The notes under the pieces were generated by a model. The model made no database searches, was not told where the DNA came from, and worked only from the letters and a program-made list of their open reading frames with translations. A stretch of 14,379 bases of DNA from positions 1 through 14,379 of the forward strand of contig SHAI01000032.1 in assembly GCA_004213235.1 (NCBI GenBank), read 5' to 3'. Within the stretch, counting starts at the first letter, position 1; every line of letters begins with the position of its first letter. This document shows positions 1 through 7,398 of the stretch, in pieces. Made by a program: the position numbers and the translations under genes. This DNA is from Parvularculaceae bacterium (GTDB lineage: Bacteria; Pseudomonadota; Alphaproteobacteria; Caulobacterales; Parvularculaceae).

Positions 1-964
1 GGCCAGCTCCTAGAATATGGGCGATATCGCCGCGCTGGCTCACCGCATCCAGCTCAGCCCTGAAAGCCCCGCACGCCTCCGCAGCACGCCCCTCAAAAGC
101 GCGATATGGCGCCGCAAGGCGAAGACCAAGCGCGTTTTCCTCATCCCAAAGCCGTGCCAGACGCTCATACCATGGGTCGAAATCATACTCTTCGACGTGA
201 TCATGGGTTACGTAAAGGCGCACCGAACCGCCATCTTTATCCGTGAGTGCGCCTCGGAATATCTTCATGCCAACTTCGCGGAAAAGCGCTTCCAATACGC
301 TCAAAGAGTAAAATGCGCTTCGCTTCTCGAAAAATGAATCGACACATGTTCGTGTAAGGATCACCGGAGCATAAAGCGTTTCCAGCACAAATATACCATC
401 GTCCGTCATCACATCTTTGACAGACCTCAAGAATTCGGCCGGATTGTCGATATCCTCGAAAACGGAAATTGCGGTTACAATATCGAACTGGCGCTCTTTA
501 AAGGCACTGTCTGTTTCAGGCGATGGAAATGTCGTTCGATAGGTCGAAGCCCAAACGCCCACCTGGTCAACAATGTCATCAGGTTCGACACCGACGCGCT
601 CCACCCAGCGCGGATAGTAAGACAATAGAGATCCATCGGAGCACCCAATGTCCAAGACAGAGCACTCACGCCCTGAAACCAACTCAAGCGCTTCGGTTGC
701 TACCGTGCGCAGATGATTTCGCGTCGCACGGTACGTACCTGACGGCATCCGCTGGGAGGGATTTGCGCCTTCGCTTTCATATTTGCGCTGCAATAGCCCA
801 CACGCATTCTCATCTTGTGATGAGTCGCAGAAGACATATTCCTCTTCTTCGCGGGGTGCCCCGCCACCGAAAAAGCCGTTTTGGCCCGACGCCATTCCGC
901 TGATATTAAGGGCCGGCGACAATGCCGGGGAGCCGCACGCGCGACATTTGGTTATACGCTTCAC
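1..964 (-). CDS. C-methyltransferase-like SAM-dependent methyltransferase (3' end outside window)
   Basis: The reading frame is open from about 1051 down to the left edge, so the C-terminus is missing; about 321 residues are visible. An N-terminal zinc-ribbon-like part has CRACGS near residue 7 and a second Cys pair in FCDSSQDENACGLLQ. A Rossmann methyltransferase core follows, with the SAM-binding motif VLDIGCSDGSLL near residue 105 and VTAISVFEDIDNP in the place of the usual hVLEHxxDP. The last visible residues, IAHILGAG, look like the GxGA nucleotide-binding loop that opens the C-terminal domain of the sugar C-methyltransferase family (TylCIII-like, Methyltransf_13/12/14 architecture). Members methylate NDP-sugars or related substrates; the actual substrate is unknown. 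I chose GTG at 964 because the first ATG (895) would remove the CRACG zinc motif. The Shine-Dalgarno match is weak, so the start is uncertain. Confidence 0.8.
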   Translation of the reverse strand, partial: MKRITKCRACGSPALSPALNISGMASGQNGFFGGGAPREEEEYVFCDSSQDENACGLLQRKYESEGANPSQRMPSGTYRATRNHLRTVATEALELVSGRECSVLDIGCSDGSLLSYYPRWVERVGVEPDDIVDQVGVWASTYRTTFPSPETDSAFKERQFDIVTAISVFEDIDNPAEFLRSVKDVMTDDGIFVLETLYAPVILTRTCVDSFFEKRSAFYSLSVLEALFREVGMKIFRGALTDKDGGSVRLYVTHDHVEEYDFDPWYERLARLWDEENALGLRLAAPYRAFEGRAAEACGAFRAELDAVSQRGDIAHILGAG

Positions 965-1134
965 TGGTTCGCTCGCTGCGTTGACTTGCTTGGACCTGAG
1001 CGGATCATGACAGCCGTGCGTAAACCAGGCGTAAAACGGCGCTTTTTGACTTTAAACGAAACGCTCCAATTACATACGTTTAGTAAATGTAAAAAAGTGC
1101 GCAGGATCGCTGCTCAAAACCGCCTAAAGCCCCT

Positions 1135-2109
1135 TCAACAGGCGATTATCCGGGCAAATTGGTCGGGGTCGACGTTCCCGCCGCTGACCACCGCACCAAT
1201 CGGCGTGTCACCCGGGCCCATTTTACCGGTGAGAATTGCCGCCAAAGCGACCGCACCGCCGGGTTCGGAAACGATTTTCAGTTCCGAAAATGCAAACCGC
1301 ATCGCCTCGCGGACATCATCGTCGCTGACAACCAATCCGCCGTCTAATAACTTTTTATTAACTGGAAATGTCAGTGCACCGGGCTTCGGCGTCAAGATCG
1401 CATCACAGATCGACTGCGCACCGGGCGCATTGTGTTCAATCTGACCCGATTGCAAGGAGCGTTGATGATCTTCAAAACCTTCCGGTTCCACGGCAAAAAT
1501 ACGCGCTTCCGGCCAGTCTTGTTTCATCGCTGTCGCACAGCCGGCGATCAACCCGCCGCCACCGCAACAGACCAGAACATCGCTCAGCGTGACATCCAAT
1601 GCCCGCGCCTGGCTCACAAGCTCCAAACCACAGGTTCCTTGCCCCGCCATGATATCAAAATCGTCATAGGAGGGCACAAGCACCGCACCGCGTTCTGCCG
1701 CGATTGCACGGGCAATCTCTTCCCTGTCTTCAGTGTAGCGATCATATTCAATGATTTCCGCACCGTAAGAGCGCGTCTTTTCGCGCTTGATTGCCGGCGC
1801 ATCGCGCGGCATCACAACGCAGACGGCGACATCGCGCAACTGGCCCGCCAATGCAACACCCTGGGCATGGTTACCTGACGACCAGGCAACCACGCCAGCC
1901 CGCATTTCCGCCGGGGTCATCTTGGATATCCGATTAAAAGCGCCGCGAAATTTGAACGAACCCGTCCGCTGAAGGCATTCCAGCTTCAAAAACACCCGCC
2001 GCCCAGCTTGTTTATTCAAGACGTGCGATTCGATCAGTGGAGTTTCAACCGCGTACCCCTTAAGGCGCGCCGCAGCATCGGTGACATCTTCATAATGCAG
2101 GCTTGCCAT
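1135..2109 (-). CDS. PLP-dependent threonine/serine dehydratase-like enzyme (fold type II)
   Basis: A complete 324-residue protein of the threonine dehydratase/serine racemase family, which uses PLP to deaminate hydroxy amino acids to 2-oxo acids. Counting from the GTG one codon upstream of the chosen start, the PLP lysine is K54 in SFKFRGA, the substrate loop is SSGNHAQG (78-85), the PLP phosphate-binding loop is GGGGL (184-188), and the serine that contacts the pyridine nitrogen is in SGGN (310-313). There is no C-terminal ACT domain, so it is the short catabolic type rather than the isoleucine-feedback-controlled IlvA. ATG at 2109 is chosen; a GTG directly before it is possible. The substrate cannot be read from the sequence: threonine, serine, hydroxyaspartate and hydroxyectoine-pathway intermediates are all used by this family. 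It lies 111 nt downstream of the SDR gene, on the same strand. Confidence 0.9.
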   Translation of the reverse strand: MASLHYEDVTDAAARLKGYAVETPLIESHVLNKQAGRRVFLKLECLQRTGSFKFRGAFNRISKMTPAEMRAGVVAWSSGNHAQGVALAGQLRDVAVCVVMPRDAPAIKREKTRSYGAEIIEYDRYTEDREEIARAIAAERGAVLVPSYDDFDIMAGQGTCGLELVSQARALDVTLSDVLVCCGGGGLIAGCATAMKQDWPEARIFAVEPEGFEDHQRSLQSGQIEHNAPGAQSICDAILTPKPGALTFPVNKKLLDGGLVVSDDDVREAMRFAFSELKIVSEPGGAVALAAILTGKMGPGDTPIGAVVSGGNVDPDQFARIIAC

Positions 2110-2220
2110 CACTATATCTTTTCTATGAAGGAGCTAGTACTAGGATTGGATTTACGCCGGCGCAAAGCGCATCGGCTTTGTCTTTACAGCTGACAACCCC
2201 GTATGACATCACCCATGCGG

Positions 2221-3006
2221 TCAGGCGGTGCTCCCATTCCCCTGACCGATAGAGTTAAACGTCAAAATACCGCCGCCGTCGACATTTAGTGTCGTACCGC
2301 TGACAAATTGCGCCTTCTCCCCTGCAAGATAGGTTGCAGCATCGGCGACATTTTGCACGTCGCCGAGACGATGCGCGGCTGATGTCTTGCGCCCAGACTT
2401 GAGAACGGCGTCATCCAAAGGGGCCCCGGAGATCAAACCAGCTGAAATGCAATTTGCCCGGATAGCCTCTTTGGCATAGCGCACGGCAAGCGTCTTCGAC
2501 ATTGCCTCAACCCCGGCCTGGATCGTGGCGCCCGCCACACCGCCTGTCTCCACCAAACCTGATTGGACAATATTAACGATCACCCCGCCCGACGCGATAC
2601 CGCTCTCCGCCGCGGCATCTTGTTTTAGAAACTGTCGAACAATCGCCTGATTGATTAATAGTGCGCCCATCAATGATTGACTTACCAGCGTTTGTAGAAA
2701 CTCTTCTGATTGATCGGTAAACTCAGTGTCGTCACCAATTGCGGCGATGTGGACCAGCCCATCAATACGGCCATAGGTTTCTATCCCCTCGGCAATAATA
2801 TTATGGATTTGAAGCTTGTTCGCAGCGCTGCCGATAACAACAGGGCTATCGGCGTGCTTTTCCCCAAGACCATCCAATAACGCGCGCGCAGCGCTTTCTG
2901 ATTCATCGGCAAGTATCAATCGATATCCGGCAGCAGCAAAAGCGCGCACGCACGCTGCACCATACGCGGACGCAGCGCTTGTAATGATGATCGAGCGTTT
3001 ACCCAT
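2221..3006 (-). CDS. SDR-family protein with degenerate active site (probable pseudoenzyme)
   Basis: The 261-residue length, the order of elements and the C-terminal part (IRANCISAGLISGAP, AQFVSGTTLNVDGG) place this in the classical short-chain dehydrogenase/reductase family. The key residues are altered. The cofactor motif TGxxxGxG reads TSAASAYG, the NNAG motif reads HIAA, and in the YxxxK segment, aligned by the AGVEAMSKTLA that follows, Tyr is Gly and Lys is Gln (G162 and Q166 counted from an upstream GTG). Normal oxidoreductase activity is therefore unlikely; a binding or regulatory role, or a divergent mechanism, is more plausible. The frame is intact and the fold residues are kept, so it does not look like simple decay. 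ATG at 3006 has an AGGGTG Shine-Dalgarno six nt upstream; a GTG at 3015 lies inside that site and is less likely. Confidence 0.85.
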   Translation of the reverse strand: MGKRSIIITSAASAYGAACVRAFAAAGYRLILADESESAARALLDGLGEKHADSPVVIGSAANKLQIHNIIAEGIETYGRIDGLVHIAAIGDDTEFTDQSEEFLQTLVSQSLMGALLINQAIVRQFLKQDAAAESGIASGGVIVNIVQSGLVETGGVAGATIQAGVEAMSKTLAVRYAKEAIRANCISAGLISGAPLDDAVLKSGRKTSAAHRLGDVQNVADAATYLAGEKAQFVSGTTLNVDGGGILTFNSIGQGNGSTA

Positions 3007-3120
3007 GTAATTCACCCTGTACGGATCGGTTTATCCGAGCGCATGCTGATATAACCGTCATTAATTTGCTTAATGATACAATCATCATAGCGCTGACAAA
3101 CAATCTCCAAAAATGAAAAC

Positions 3121-3150
3121 CGCCCCCGCTCTGATCAGCAAGCGGGGGCG
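3121..3150 (-). terminator. Rho-independent terminator after the small YdcH-like gene
   Basis: A perfect 10-bp inverted repeat (CGCCCCCGCT / AGCGGGGGCG) encloses a 10-nt loop. Read on the minus strand the stem is followed by GGTTTTCATTTTT, a T-rich tail. It lies about 90 nt downstream of the stop of the 3242-3421 gene and upstream of the SDR gene, separating the two transcripts. Confidence 0.8.
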
Positions 3151-3241
3151 ATAACGATATATCTAAACCTAAATCCCGGCGGACAGTGTTTTAGGGAGCC
3201 GCCGATAACATTCTGTATAGGCCTGACCTTTACTGGCGAAG

Positions 3242-3421
3242 CTATTCTGGTTCGCTCTGCCTTCGCAGGCTCTCAATCTGGTCTTTCAATCGTAGTTTGA
3301 GGCGTTTTAGCTCGTGGGTTTTAGTTTCGTCGGCCTGAGGGCTTTTCATTTCCATTGCCAACGCCGCATCGAGTTCCTGGTGCCGCCGGCTAAGAGATTG
3401 CAGGTGAGCGTCAAGCGCCAT
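3242..3421 (-). CDS. YdcH-like DUF465 small protein
   Basis: A 59-residue protein starting MALDAHLQSLSRRHQELD and ending ESLRRQSEPE. It fits the DUF465/YdcH family: an N-terminal helix with a conserved His (H14 in RRHQELD), a loop, then a second charged helix with the family signature LKRLKLRLKDQI (about residues 38-49). The family forms short helical hairpins of unknown function, common in alphaproteobacteria. The start is secure: GGAGG lies 7 nt before the ATG. It is a single-gene unit, divergent from ubiX across 152 nt and ended by the hairpin at 3121-3150. A second DUF465 protein is encoded 1.3 kb away at 4738-5091. Confidence 0.85.
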   Translation of the reverse strand: MALDAHLQSLSRRHQELDAALAMEMKSPQADETKTHELKRLKLRLKDQIESLRRQSEPE

Positions 3422-3573
3422 ATTCTAACCTCCTTTGATTGATGCTCAAATTAGATCACGACAACTCTTGCTTGTCGACAGGATCCTTGGGGTTCAATAA
3501 TAAAAAACGGCGCGGCGGGGTCGGTGCCACGCCCTGCCCGGCCACATCATAAACATATCAGGATTCATTTTAA

Positions 3574-4179
3574 GTGATTGATAAATCAGCAGAAATTCGA
3601 CCGAGAATGATTGTCGGGGTTACCGGCGCATCGGGCGCAGCTTATGGGGAATGTTGCCTGAAACTTTTACACGCTGCAGGGGTAGAGACCCACCTTGTTG
3701 TCTCTCGCGCGGCAGAAATGACGATTCGCTACGAATTAGGGGAAAACTCAAAAATCTTCGATTCTCTCGCCGATCACCGATATGGCATTAAGGACGTTGG
3801 CGCGCCGATCTCGTCAGGCTCATTCAGAACCCTCGGCATGATTATCGCCCCCTGCTCGGTCAAAACCATGTCGGAAATCGCTAGCGGGGTGACTGATAAC
3901 CTGCTTTCACGCGCTGCCGATGTCGTATTGAAGGAGCGACGCCGCCTTGTCTTGATGGTTCGCGAAACACCGTTCCATCTCGGCCATTTGCGAACCATGA
4001 CCGCTCTTACTGAAATGGGAGCAATCATCGCCCCGCCCTTGCCGGCATTTTATGCAGAACCCAAAAGCATCGACGATCTTGTCACCCAATCCTGCGCGAG
4101 GACACTGGATTTGTTCGATATCGACCACGAAAAAACAAAACGCTGGGGCGAAGACCTGAGCAAGGGTAAACGGCCTTGA
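3574..4179 (+). CDS. ubiX: UbiX-like flavin prenyltransferase
   Basis: A 201-residue member of the UbiX/Pad1 flavoprotein family, which attaches a dimethylallyl group to FMN to make the prenylated flavin used by UbiD-type decarboxylases, for example in ubiquinone synthesis. Visible motifs, counted from the GTG start: GVTGASGA (15-22, FMN binding), IAPCSVKTMS (91-100), SGVTDNLLSRAADVVLKERR (104-123) and LVLMVRETPFHLGHL (125-139). The length is typical. The start is GTG at 3574 with an AGGA about 10 nt upstream; ATG at 3607 would still keep the FMN motif and is an alternative. No UbiD partner is visible. The gene overlaps the next one by 4 nt, so the two are translationally coupled. Confidence 0.93.
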   Translation: MIDKSAEIRPRMIVGVTGASGAAYGECCLKLLHAAGVETHLVVSRAAEMTIRYELGENSKIFDSLADHRYGIKDVGAPISSGSFRTLGMIIAPCSVKTMSEIASGVTDNLLSRAADVVLKERRRLVLMVRETPFHLGHLRTMTALTEMGAIIAPPLPAFYAEPKSIDDLVTQSCARTLDLFDIDHEKTKRWGEDLSKGKRP

Positions 4180-4709
4180 ACTGCCCCACCAAAGACGAAC
4201 CTGACCGATTTTGGCGCTGGAGCTGCGAATTTTATGCCCGCGATAATGTTAAGCGTGCACTTTTGCGCTTGCAGGATGAGTATCGCTGGAATGTCAATTT
4301 GACCCTTTGGTGTCTCTGGCGGACACGCAATGCATGCCCACCTACGCCGGAAGATATTGCCGCCGCCTCAGGCCATATCACCACGGGCGATCACGGCTTG
4401 ACCGCGTCAATGCGGCAAGTGCGGCGCACAGCAACCGATCTCTATCCAAACGACGTGACACTTAAAAACGCGCTGCTAGCAGCCGAGCTGGCTTTAGAGC
4501 GCAAGGAACAAGCCCTGATCTGCGAAATTGAGACACAAAATACCGCGGGAATGGCCAGCAATGAGGCCAGTTTTGACAGTTTCAGCGGCGTTCTGTGGCA
4601 ATATTATGCGCTTCTTGAAACATCAGCAGAGAATCGCTGCCATGTTACCAGCGAATTGATAAACGGCTTGGCTAAAGCCGCTTTTGACGACCAATCTAAA
4701 CCTGATTGA
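4176..4709 (+). CDS. TIGR02444 family protein (DUF2390)
   Basis: A 177-residue cytoplasmic protein of unknown function. The N-terminal part, FWRWSCEFYARDNVKRALL followed by LQDEYRWNVNLTLWCLW (about residues 12-48), matches the TIGR02444/DUF2390 pattern: a Trp-rich helix, then LQD-x-W/G-xNVNLxL. The rest is predicted helical and less conserved. Translation starts at TTG 4176, which overlaps the ubiX stop as TTGA, with AAGGG about 9 nt upstream. No ATG is available that would keep the conserved N-terminus, so the rare start looks real. I infer co-expression with ubiX; no functional link between them is established. Confidence 0.85.
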   Translation: MNCPTKDEPDRFWRWSCEFYARDNVKRALLRLQDEYRWNVNLTLWCLWRTRNACPPTPEDIAAASGHITTGDHGLTASMRQVRRTATDLYPNDVTLKNALLAAELALERKEQALICEIETQNTAGMASNEASFDSFSGVLWQYYALLETSAENRCHVTSELINGLAKAAFDDQSKPD

Positions 4710-4737
4710 AACGAACGCAAAAGAGCAGCGGTAATCC

Positions 4738-5091
4738 GTGACCACCAACGACGAAGACCCAACGATCACGCATATTGGCGAACGCACTCGCCAACGTTTC
4801 AATGACGGGAAAACCGTGCCTATTCGCGGGGTCATTGATGGTAATGGCACTGGAAAGTCAGAACAGGATGGTACCGATACCGCGCCGTCAGGCGCGAACG
4901 ACGAAGCCATCGTGAAACGCATTCAGCAACTTGATATCGAACACGCGGATCTACACGCAGCGATCGAGGCACTCGCCGAACGTGCCGGCCATGAAGACCT
5001 GAGCGTGGCGCGCCTGAAGAAACGAAAGCTGCTTCTCAAGGACCAGATCGGCCGGCTTCGCGACCAACTCACCCCGGATATAATCGCTTAG
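4738..5091 (+). CDS. DUF465 (YdcH-like) protein with N-terminal extension
   Basis: A 117-residue protein in two parts. Residues 1 to about 56 are polar, rich in Asp, Thr, Gly and Asn, and probably disordered. Residues 57-112 form a DUF465 domain: a first helix with IEHADLHAAIEALAERAG and a second with LKKRKLLLKDQIGRLRDQL. The domain is closest in pattern to the free-standing small protein at 3242-3421 (compare LKRLKLRLKDQIESLRRQ). The gene begins at GTG 4738, 28 nt after the TIGR02444 stop, and is probably the third gene of the ubiX operon. No ATG lies before the domain, so the extension depends on the GTG choice; the open frame and codon use favour it. Function is unknown. Confidence 0.75.
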   Translation: MTTNDEDPTITHIGERTRQRFNDGKTVPIRGVIDGNGTGKSEQDGTDTAPSGANDEAIVKRIQQLDIEHADLHAAIEALAERAGHEDLSVARLKKRKLLLKDQIGRLRDQLTPDIIA

Positions 5092-5120
5092 CCGGGCGGG
5101 TTTATTGGTTCCCCGCCCGG
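5092..5120 (+). terminator. GC-rich hairpin after the ubiX operon
   Basis: CCGGGCGGG and CCCGCCCGG form a perfect 9-bp stem around an 11-nt loop, starting at the base after the stop codon of the DUF465 gene. There is no strong T-run behind it, so termination may be imperfect or the hairpin may protect the mRNA end. Confidence 0.65.
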
Positions 5121-5175
5121 GATAGATCATCATACGGGAGCGTTCTTTGCAGAGCGCAACCGTAAAATTGCGACT

Positions 5176-5232
5176 TAGCCCAGAGAGAATCTGGAGCCAG
5201 AGAACCTCTGGCCCCAAAGAACGTCTGGGCTA
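5176..5232. repeat. Nested inverted repeats at the end of the MDR gene
   Basis: An outer perfect 9-bp repeat (TAGCCCAGA at 5176-5184 and TCTGGGCTA at 5224-5232) encloses an inner perfect hairpin CCAGAG-AAC-CTCTGG at 5197-5211. The outer right arm contains the stop codon of the minus-strand MDR gene. With the hairpin at 5092-5120 it sits between two converging transcripts and probably acts as a terminator or mRNA-end structure. Confidence 0.6.
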
Positions 5233-6264
5233 GAGAGCATCCGGCCCGACGCGGATCACGGCTTTACCGAAGTTTTCACCATGGAATAATCCGACAAAGG
5301 CATCACCGGCCTTGTCCAACCCATCATAGGTCGTCTCGCGGAATTTAACCTGTCCTGACGCGACAAGCGGTCCGACTTCGGCAATGAACTGCGGTGTCAG
5401 ATGCATATAGTTTGAAACAATAAAGCCCTGCGCCATCACACCGCGACCGATCATGTTCACCAGATTACCAGGCCCCGGTGCCAGTTCGGTATTGTTATAA
5501 AGGGCAATCATCCCGCAAAGCGCCATTCGGCCGCCGAATGCAATAACGTTCAGGGCCGCTTCGAGATGATCGCCGCCAACATTTTCAAAATAGCCATCAA
5601 CGCCTTTTGGTGCCGCCTCGGCAAGCGCTTTGGTCAACTCACCAGAGCTGGGATAATTCTTGTAGTTGATTGCAACATCGCAGCCGCCTTCACTCTCAAG
5701 CCATGCGCATTTTTCATCGGATCCCGCAGACCCAATAACACGCATGCCCCGCGCCTTGCCCAGCTGACACACTAGGGATCCCACCGCACCGGCCGCGCCG
5801 GACACGAACAGGGTTTCCCCCTCTTTTGGGTTGATAATCTGAGTGAGGCCTGACCAAGCGGTCATGCCTGGCATGCCAAGAACGCCCAAATACGCCGATA
5901 GCGGCGCGATCGAAGGGTCAACTTTTGTCATGCCTTCTGCCGGCGATGTGTGGTATTCCTTCCAGCCGCCAGAAAAACCGACGACATAATCGCCAGGTTC
6001 AAACCCTTCAGCATTGGATTCGATCACCTGGGATACAGCACCGCCATCGAGCGGTTCTTCAAGCGAAAACGGCGGAATGTAGCTCTTCACGTCCGGGCGC
6101 ATACGACCACGCATATATGGGTCGACCGACATCCAAACAGTTCGCAATAATAGCTCACCAGCACCGGGAGCCGGAACCTCGACTTCACGAACCGCAAAAT
6201 TATCCCCACTCGGAAGACCGGCCGGATAGGACGTCAGATACATCGCCTTGCTTTTTCTCGTCAT
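5230..6264 (-). CDS. Zinc-independent MDR-family NADP-dependent oxidoreductase (PTGR/CurA-like)
   Basis: A 344-residue medium-chain reductase of the leukotriene B4 12-hydroxydehydrogenase/prostaglandin reductase/YncB-CurA type. These enzymes use NADPH to reduce the double bond of alpha,beta-unsaturated aldehydes and ketones. The family signature SVDPYMRGRM is near residues 46-55, LGVLGMPGMTAWSGL near 126-140, and the cofactor loop SGAAGAVGS near 155-163; ENVGG follows later. There are no zinc-binding Cys/His sets, as expected for this group. ATG at 6264 is chosen because AAAGGA lies 8 nt upstream; the longer TTG start at 6270 would overlap that spacing. The natural substrate is unknown; it may be general detoxification. 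The gene diverges from the lipoprotein at 6408. Confidence 0.92.
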   Translation of the reverse strand: MTRKSKAMYLTSYPAGLPSGDNFAVREVEVPAPGAGELLLRTVWMSVDPYMRGRMRPDVKSYIPPFSLEEPLDGGAVSQVIESNAEGFEPGDYVVGFSGGWKEYHTSPAEGMTKVDPSIAPLSAYLGVLGMPGMTAWSGLTQIINPKEGETLFVSGAAGAVGSLVCQLGKARGMRVIGSAGSDEKCAWLESEGGCDVAINYKNYPSSGELTKALAEAAPKGVDGYFENVGGDHLEAALNVIAFGGRMALCGMIALYNNTELAPGPGNLVNMIGRGVMAQGFIVSNYMHLTPQFIAEVGPLVASGQVKFRETTYDGLDKAGDAFVGLFHGENFGKAVIRVGPDAL

Positions 6265-6407
6265 ATACAAAATCCTTTTGAATGAACCTCAACTGCTTAT
6301 AAACGTAGTCCGGCTGCAAACGCCATAATTTGCCTCACCTTCGCCCAAATCCGGCCGCTCAACCGGAGAATATTGCCCCTTAACGCAAAGCAAGCGGGAG
6401 CAGGCAA

Positions 6408-6773
6408 ATGAAAATGCTAATGATTGGTGGTGCAGCTATGGCGCTCACTATTTCGGGATGTCAGTCAACGGGCGAAGGTGCACTTTATGGTGCCGCTCTT
6501 GGCGCGGCAGGCGGTGCCATTGCGGGTGAAGTTTTAGCCGGTCGCCCGGGTAAAGGCGCAGCGGCTGGCGCGCTGATCGGTGCCGCCCTCGGTGCGTATG
6601 AAGGCTGCTCACGAGCAGGCACCTGTTTCGGCCGCGCGCGAGATCATGGCCGGCGTTACTATGACCGTCGCTATGATCGCTACTACTATGTCGACCCACA
6701 ATATGGTGATACCTATTGGGATAATGGCGAGTTCAGACGCTATGGCCAGCGCGACCGGCGCCGCCATAACTAG
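6408..6773 (+). CDS. Glycine-zipper lipoprotein, copy 1
   Basis: A 121-residue predicted outer- or inner-membrane lipoprotein. A short signal peptide ends in a lipobox, TISGC, with the lipidated Cys at residue 18. Residues about 24-64 are a Gly/Ala-rich glycine zipper (ALYGAALGAAGGAIAGEVLAG and similar), which usually inserts in or packs against a membrane. A Cys-containing linker, CSRAGTCFGRARDHG, leads to a basic, Tyr-rich tail with YYYVDP, GDTYWDNGEFRRYG and many Arg residues. It is a paralogue of the next gene. ATG at 6408 has GGGAG about 9 nt upstream. The role is unknown; small glycine-zipper lipoproteins are often tied to envelope stress, but nothing here shows that. Confidence 0.85.
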   Translation: MKMLMIGGAAMALTISGCQSTGEGALYGAALGAAGGAIAGEVLAGRPGKGAAAGALIGAALGAYEGCSRAGTCFGRARDHGRRYYDRRYDRYYYVDPQYGDTYWDNGEFRRYGQRDRRRHN

Positions 6774-6977
6774 TCTTAATAACTAGCCTACATACCTAGT
6801 CTTCTGGCCCCGGTCGGCCGATCAGAAACCATCCGTTCACAACCGCAGGGTGTTTGAGCGTGCATGCTTTCCACGCCTGTCAATAAGCGCCCCCTTCACG
6901 CCACGTTCATTTGCGGTAGACTGGAACGGCGCTCAAATATTGGCGCGTTGGTTTGGCATCGAACGGGAGAACCTAGG

Positions 6978-7370
6978 ATGAAGAAAACAGGGAGCCTTAT
7001 TTGTGTTGGGGCGCTTGCCCTTAGCGCATGCACAGCATCTGGAACCGCCGAACGCGGCGCACTTGGCGGCGCAGCAGCTGGCGCGGCCTTAGGTGCTATT
7101 GCCGGCCAGGTTATTGCTGGGCGGCCGGGCGCAGGCGCAGCGGCAGGGGCTGCAATTGGTGCGCTTGGCGGTGCAGCAGTGGGCTGCCAACAGGCACGGG
7201 ATTGCTTTGGCCGTGCCCGCGACTACAATGATCGTCGGTATGATGACTATGTCGATCGATACTACTATGTCGACCCGGAAACCGGCGACACATATTGGGA
7301 CAATGGCGAATTTCGCAGCTACGGCCGTGGCCGTGGTCGCGATCGTGGCCGCGGATCGTCGCGATACTAG
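6978..7370 (+). CDS. Glycine-zipper lipoprotein, copy 2
   Basis: A 130-residue paralogue of the 6408-6773 product, on the same strand 204 nt downstream. It has a signal peptide with lipobox ALSAC (lipidated Cys 18), a glycine zipper (about residues 27-67, GGAAAGAALGAIAGQVIAG and following), a CQQARDCFGRARD linker and an RRYD...YYYVDPETGDTYWDNGEFRSYG tail that ends in an Arg/Gly-rich stretch. Cys spacing and tail agree closely with copy 1, while the signal peptides differ. I chose ATG 6978 over an upstream in-frame start at 6864 because it has GGGAGA at the right distance and begins a classical KK-type signal peptide. The spacing allows each copy its own promoter. Confidence 0.87.
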   Translation: MKKTGSLICVGALALSACTASGTAERGALGGAAAGAALGAIAGQVIAGRPGAGAAAGAAIGALGGAAVGCQQARDCFGRARDYNDRRYDDYVDRYYYVDPETGDTYWDNGEFRSYGRGRGRDRGRGSSRY

Positions 7371-7398
7371 ACCACAAACTTTAGGCGTCTGAATTAAA

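Noticed and set aside
881..1444. Plus-strand frame of 187 codons across the left intergenic region.
   Set aside because: It runs opposite to the dehydratase and the methyltransferase, both with clear motifs; no family features or start signal are visible.
2134..2143. CTAGTACTAG palindrome before the dehydratase gene.
   Set aside because: Short and isolated, with no matching second copy or promoter around it.
6801..6826. Imperfect hairpin TTCTGGCC...GGCCGATCAGAA after the first lipoprotein.
   Set aside because: The stem has unpaired bases and no T-run follows; too weak to call a terminator.
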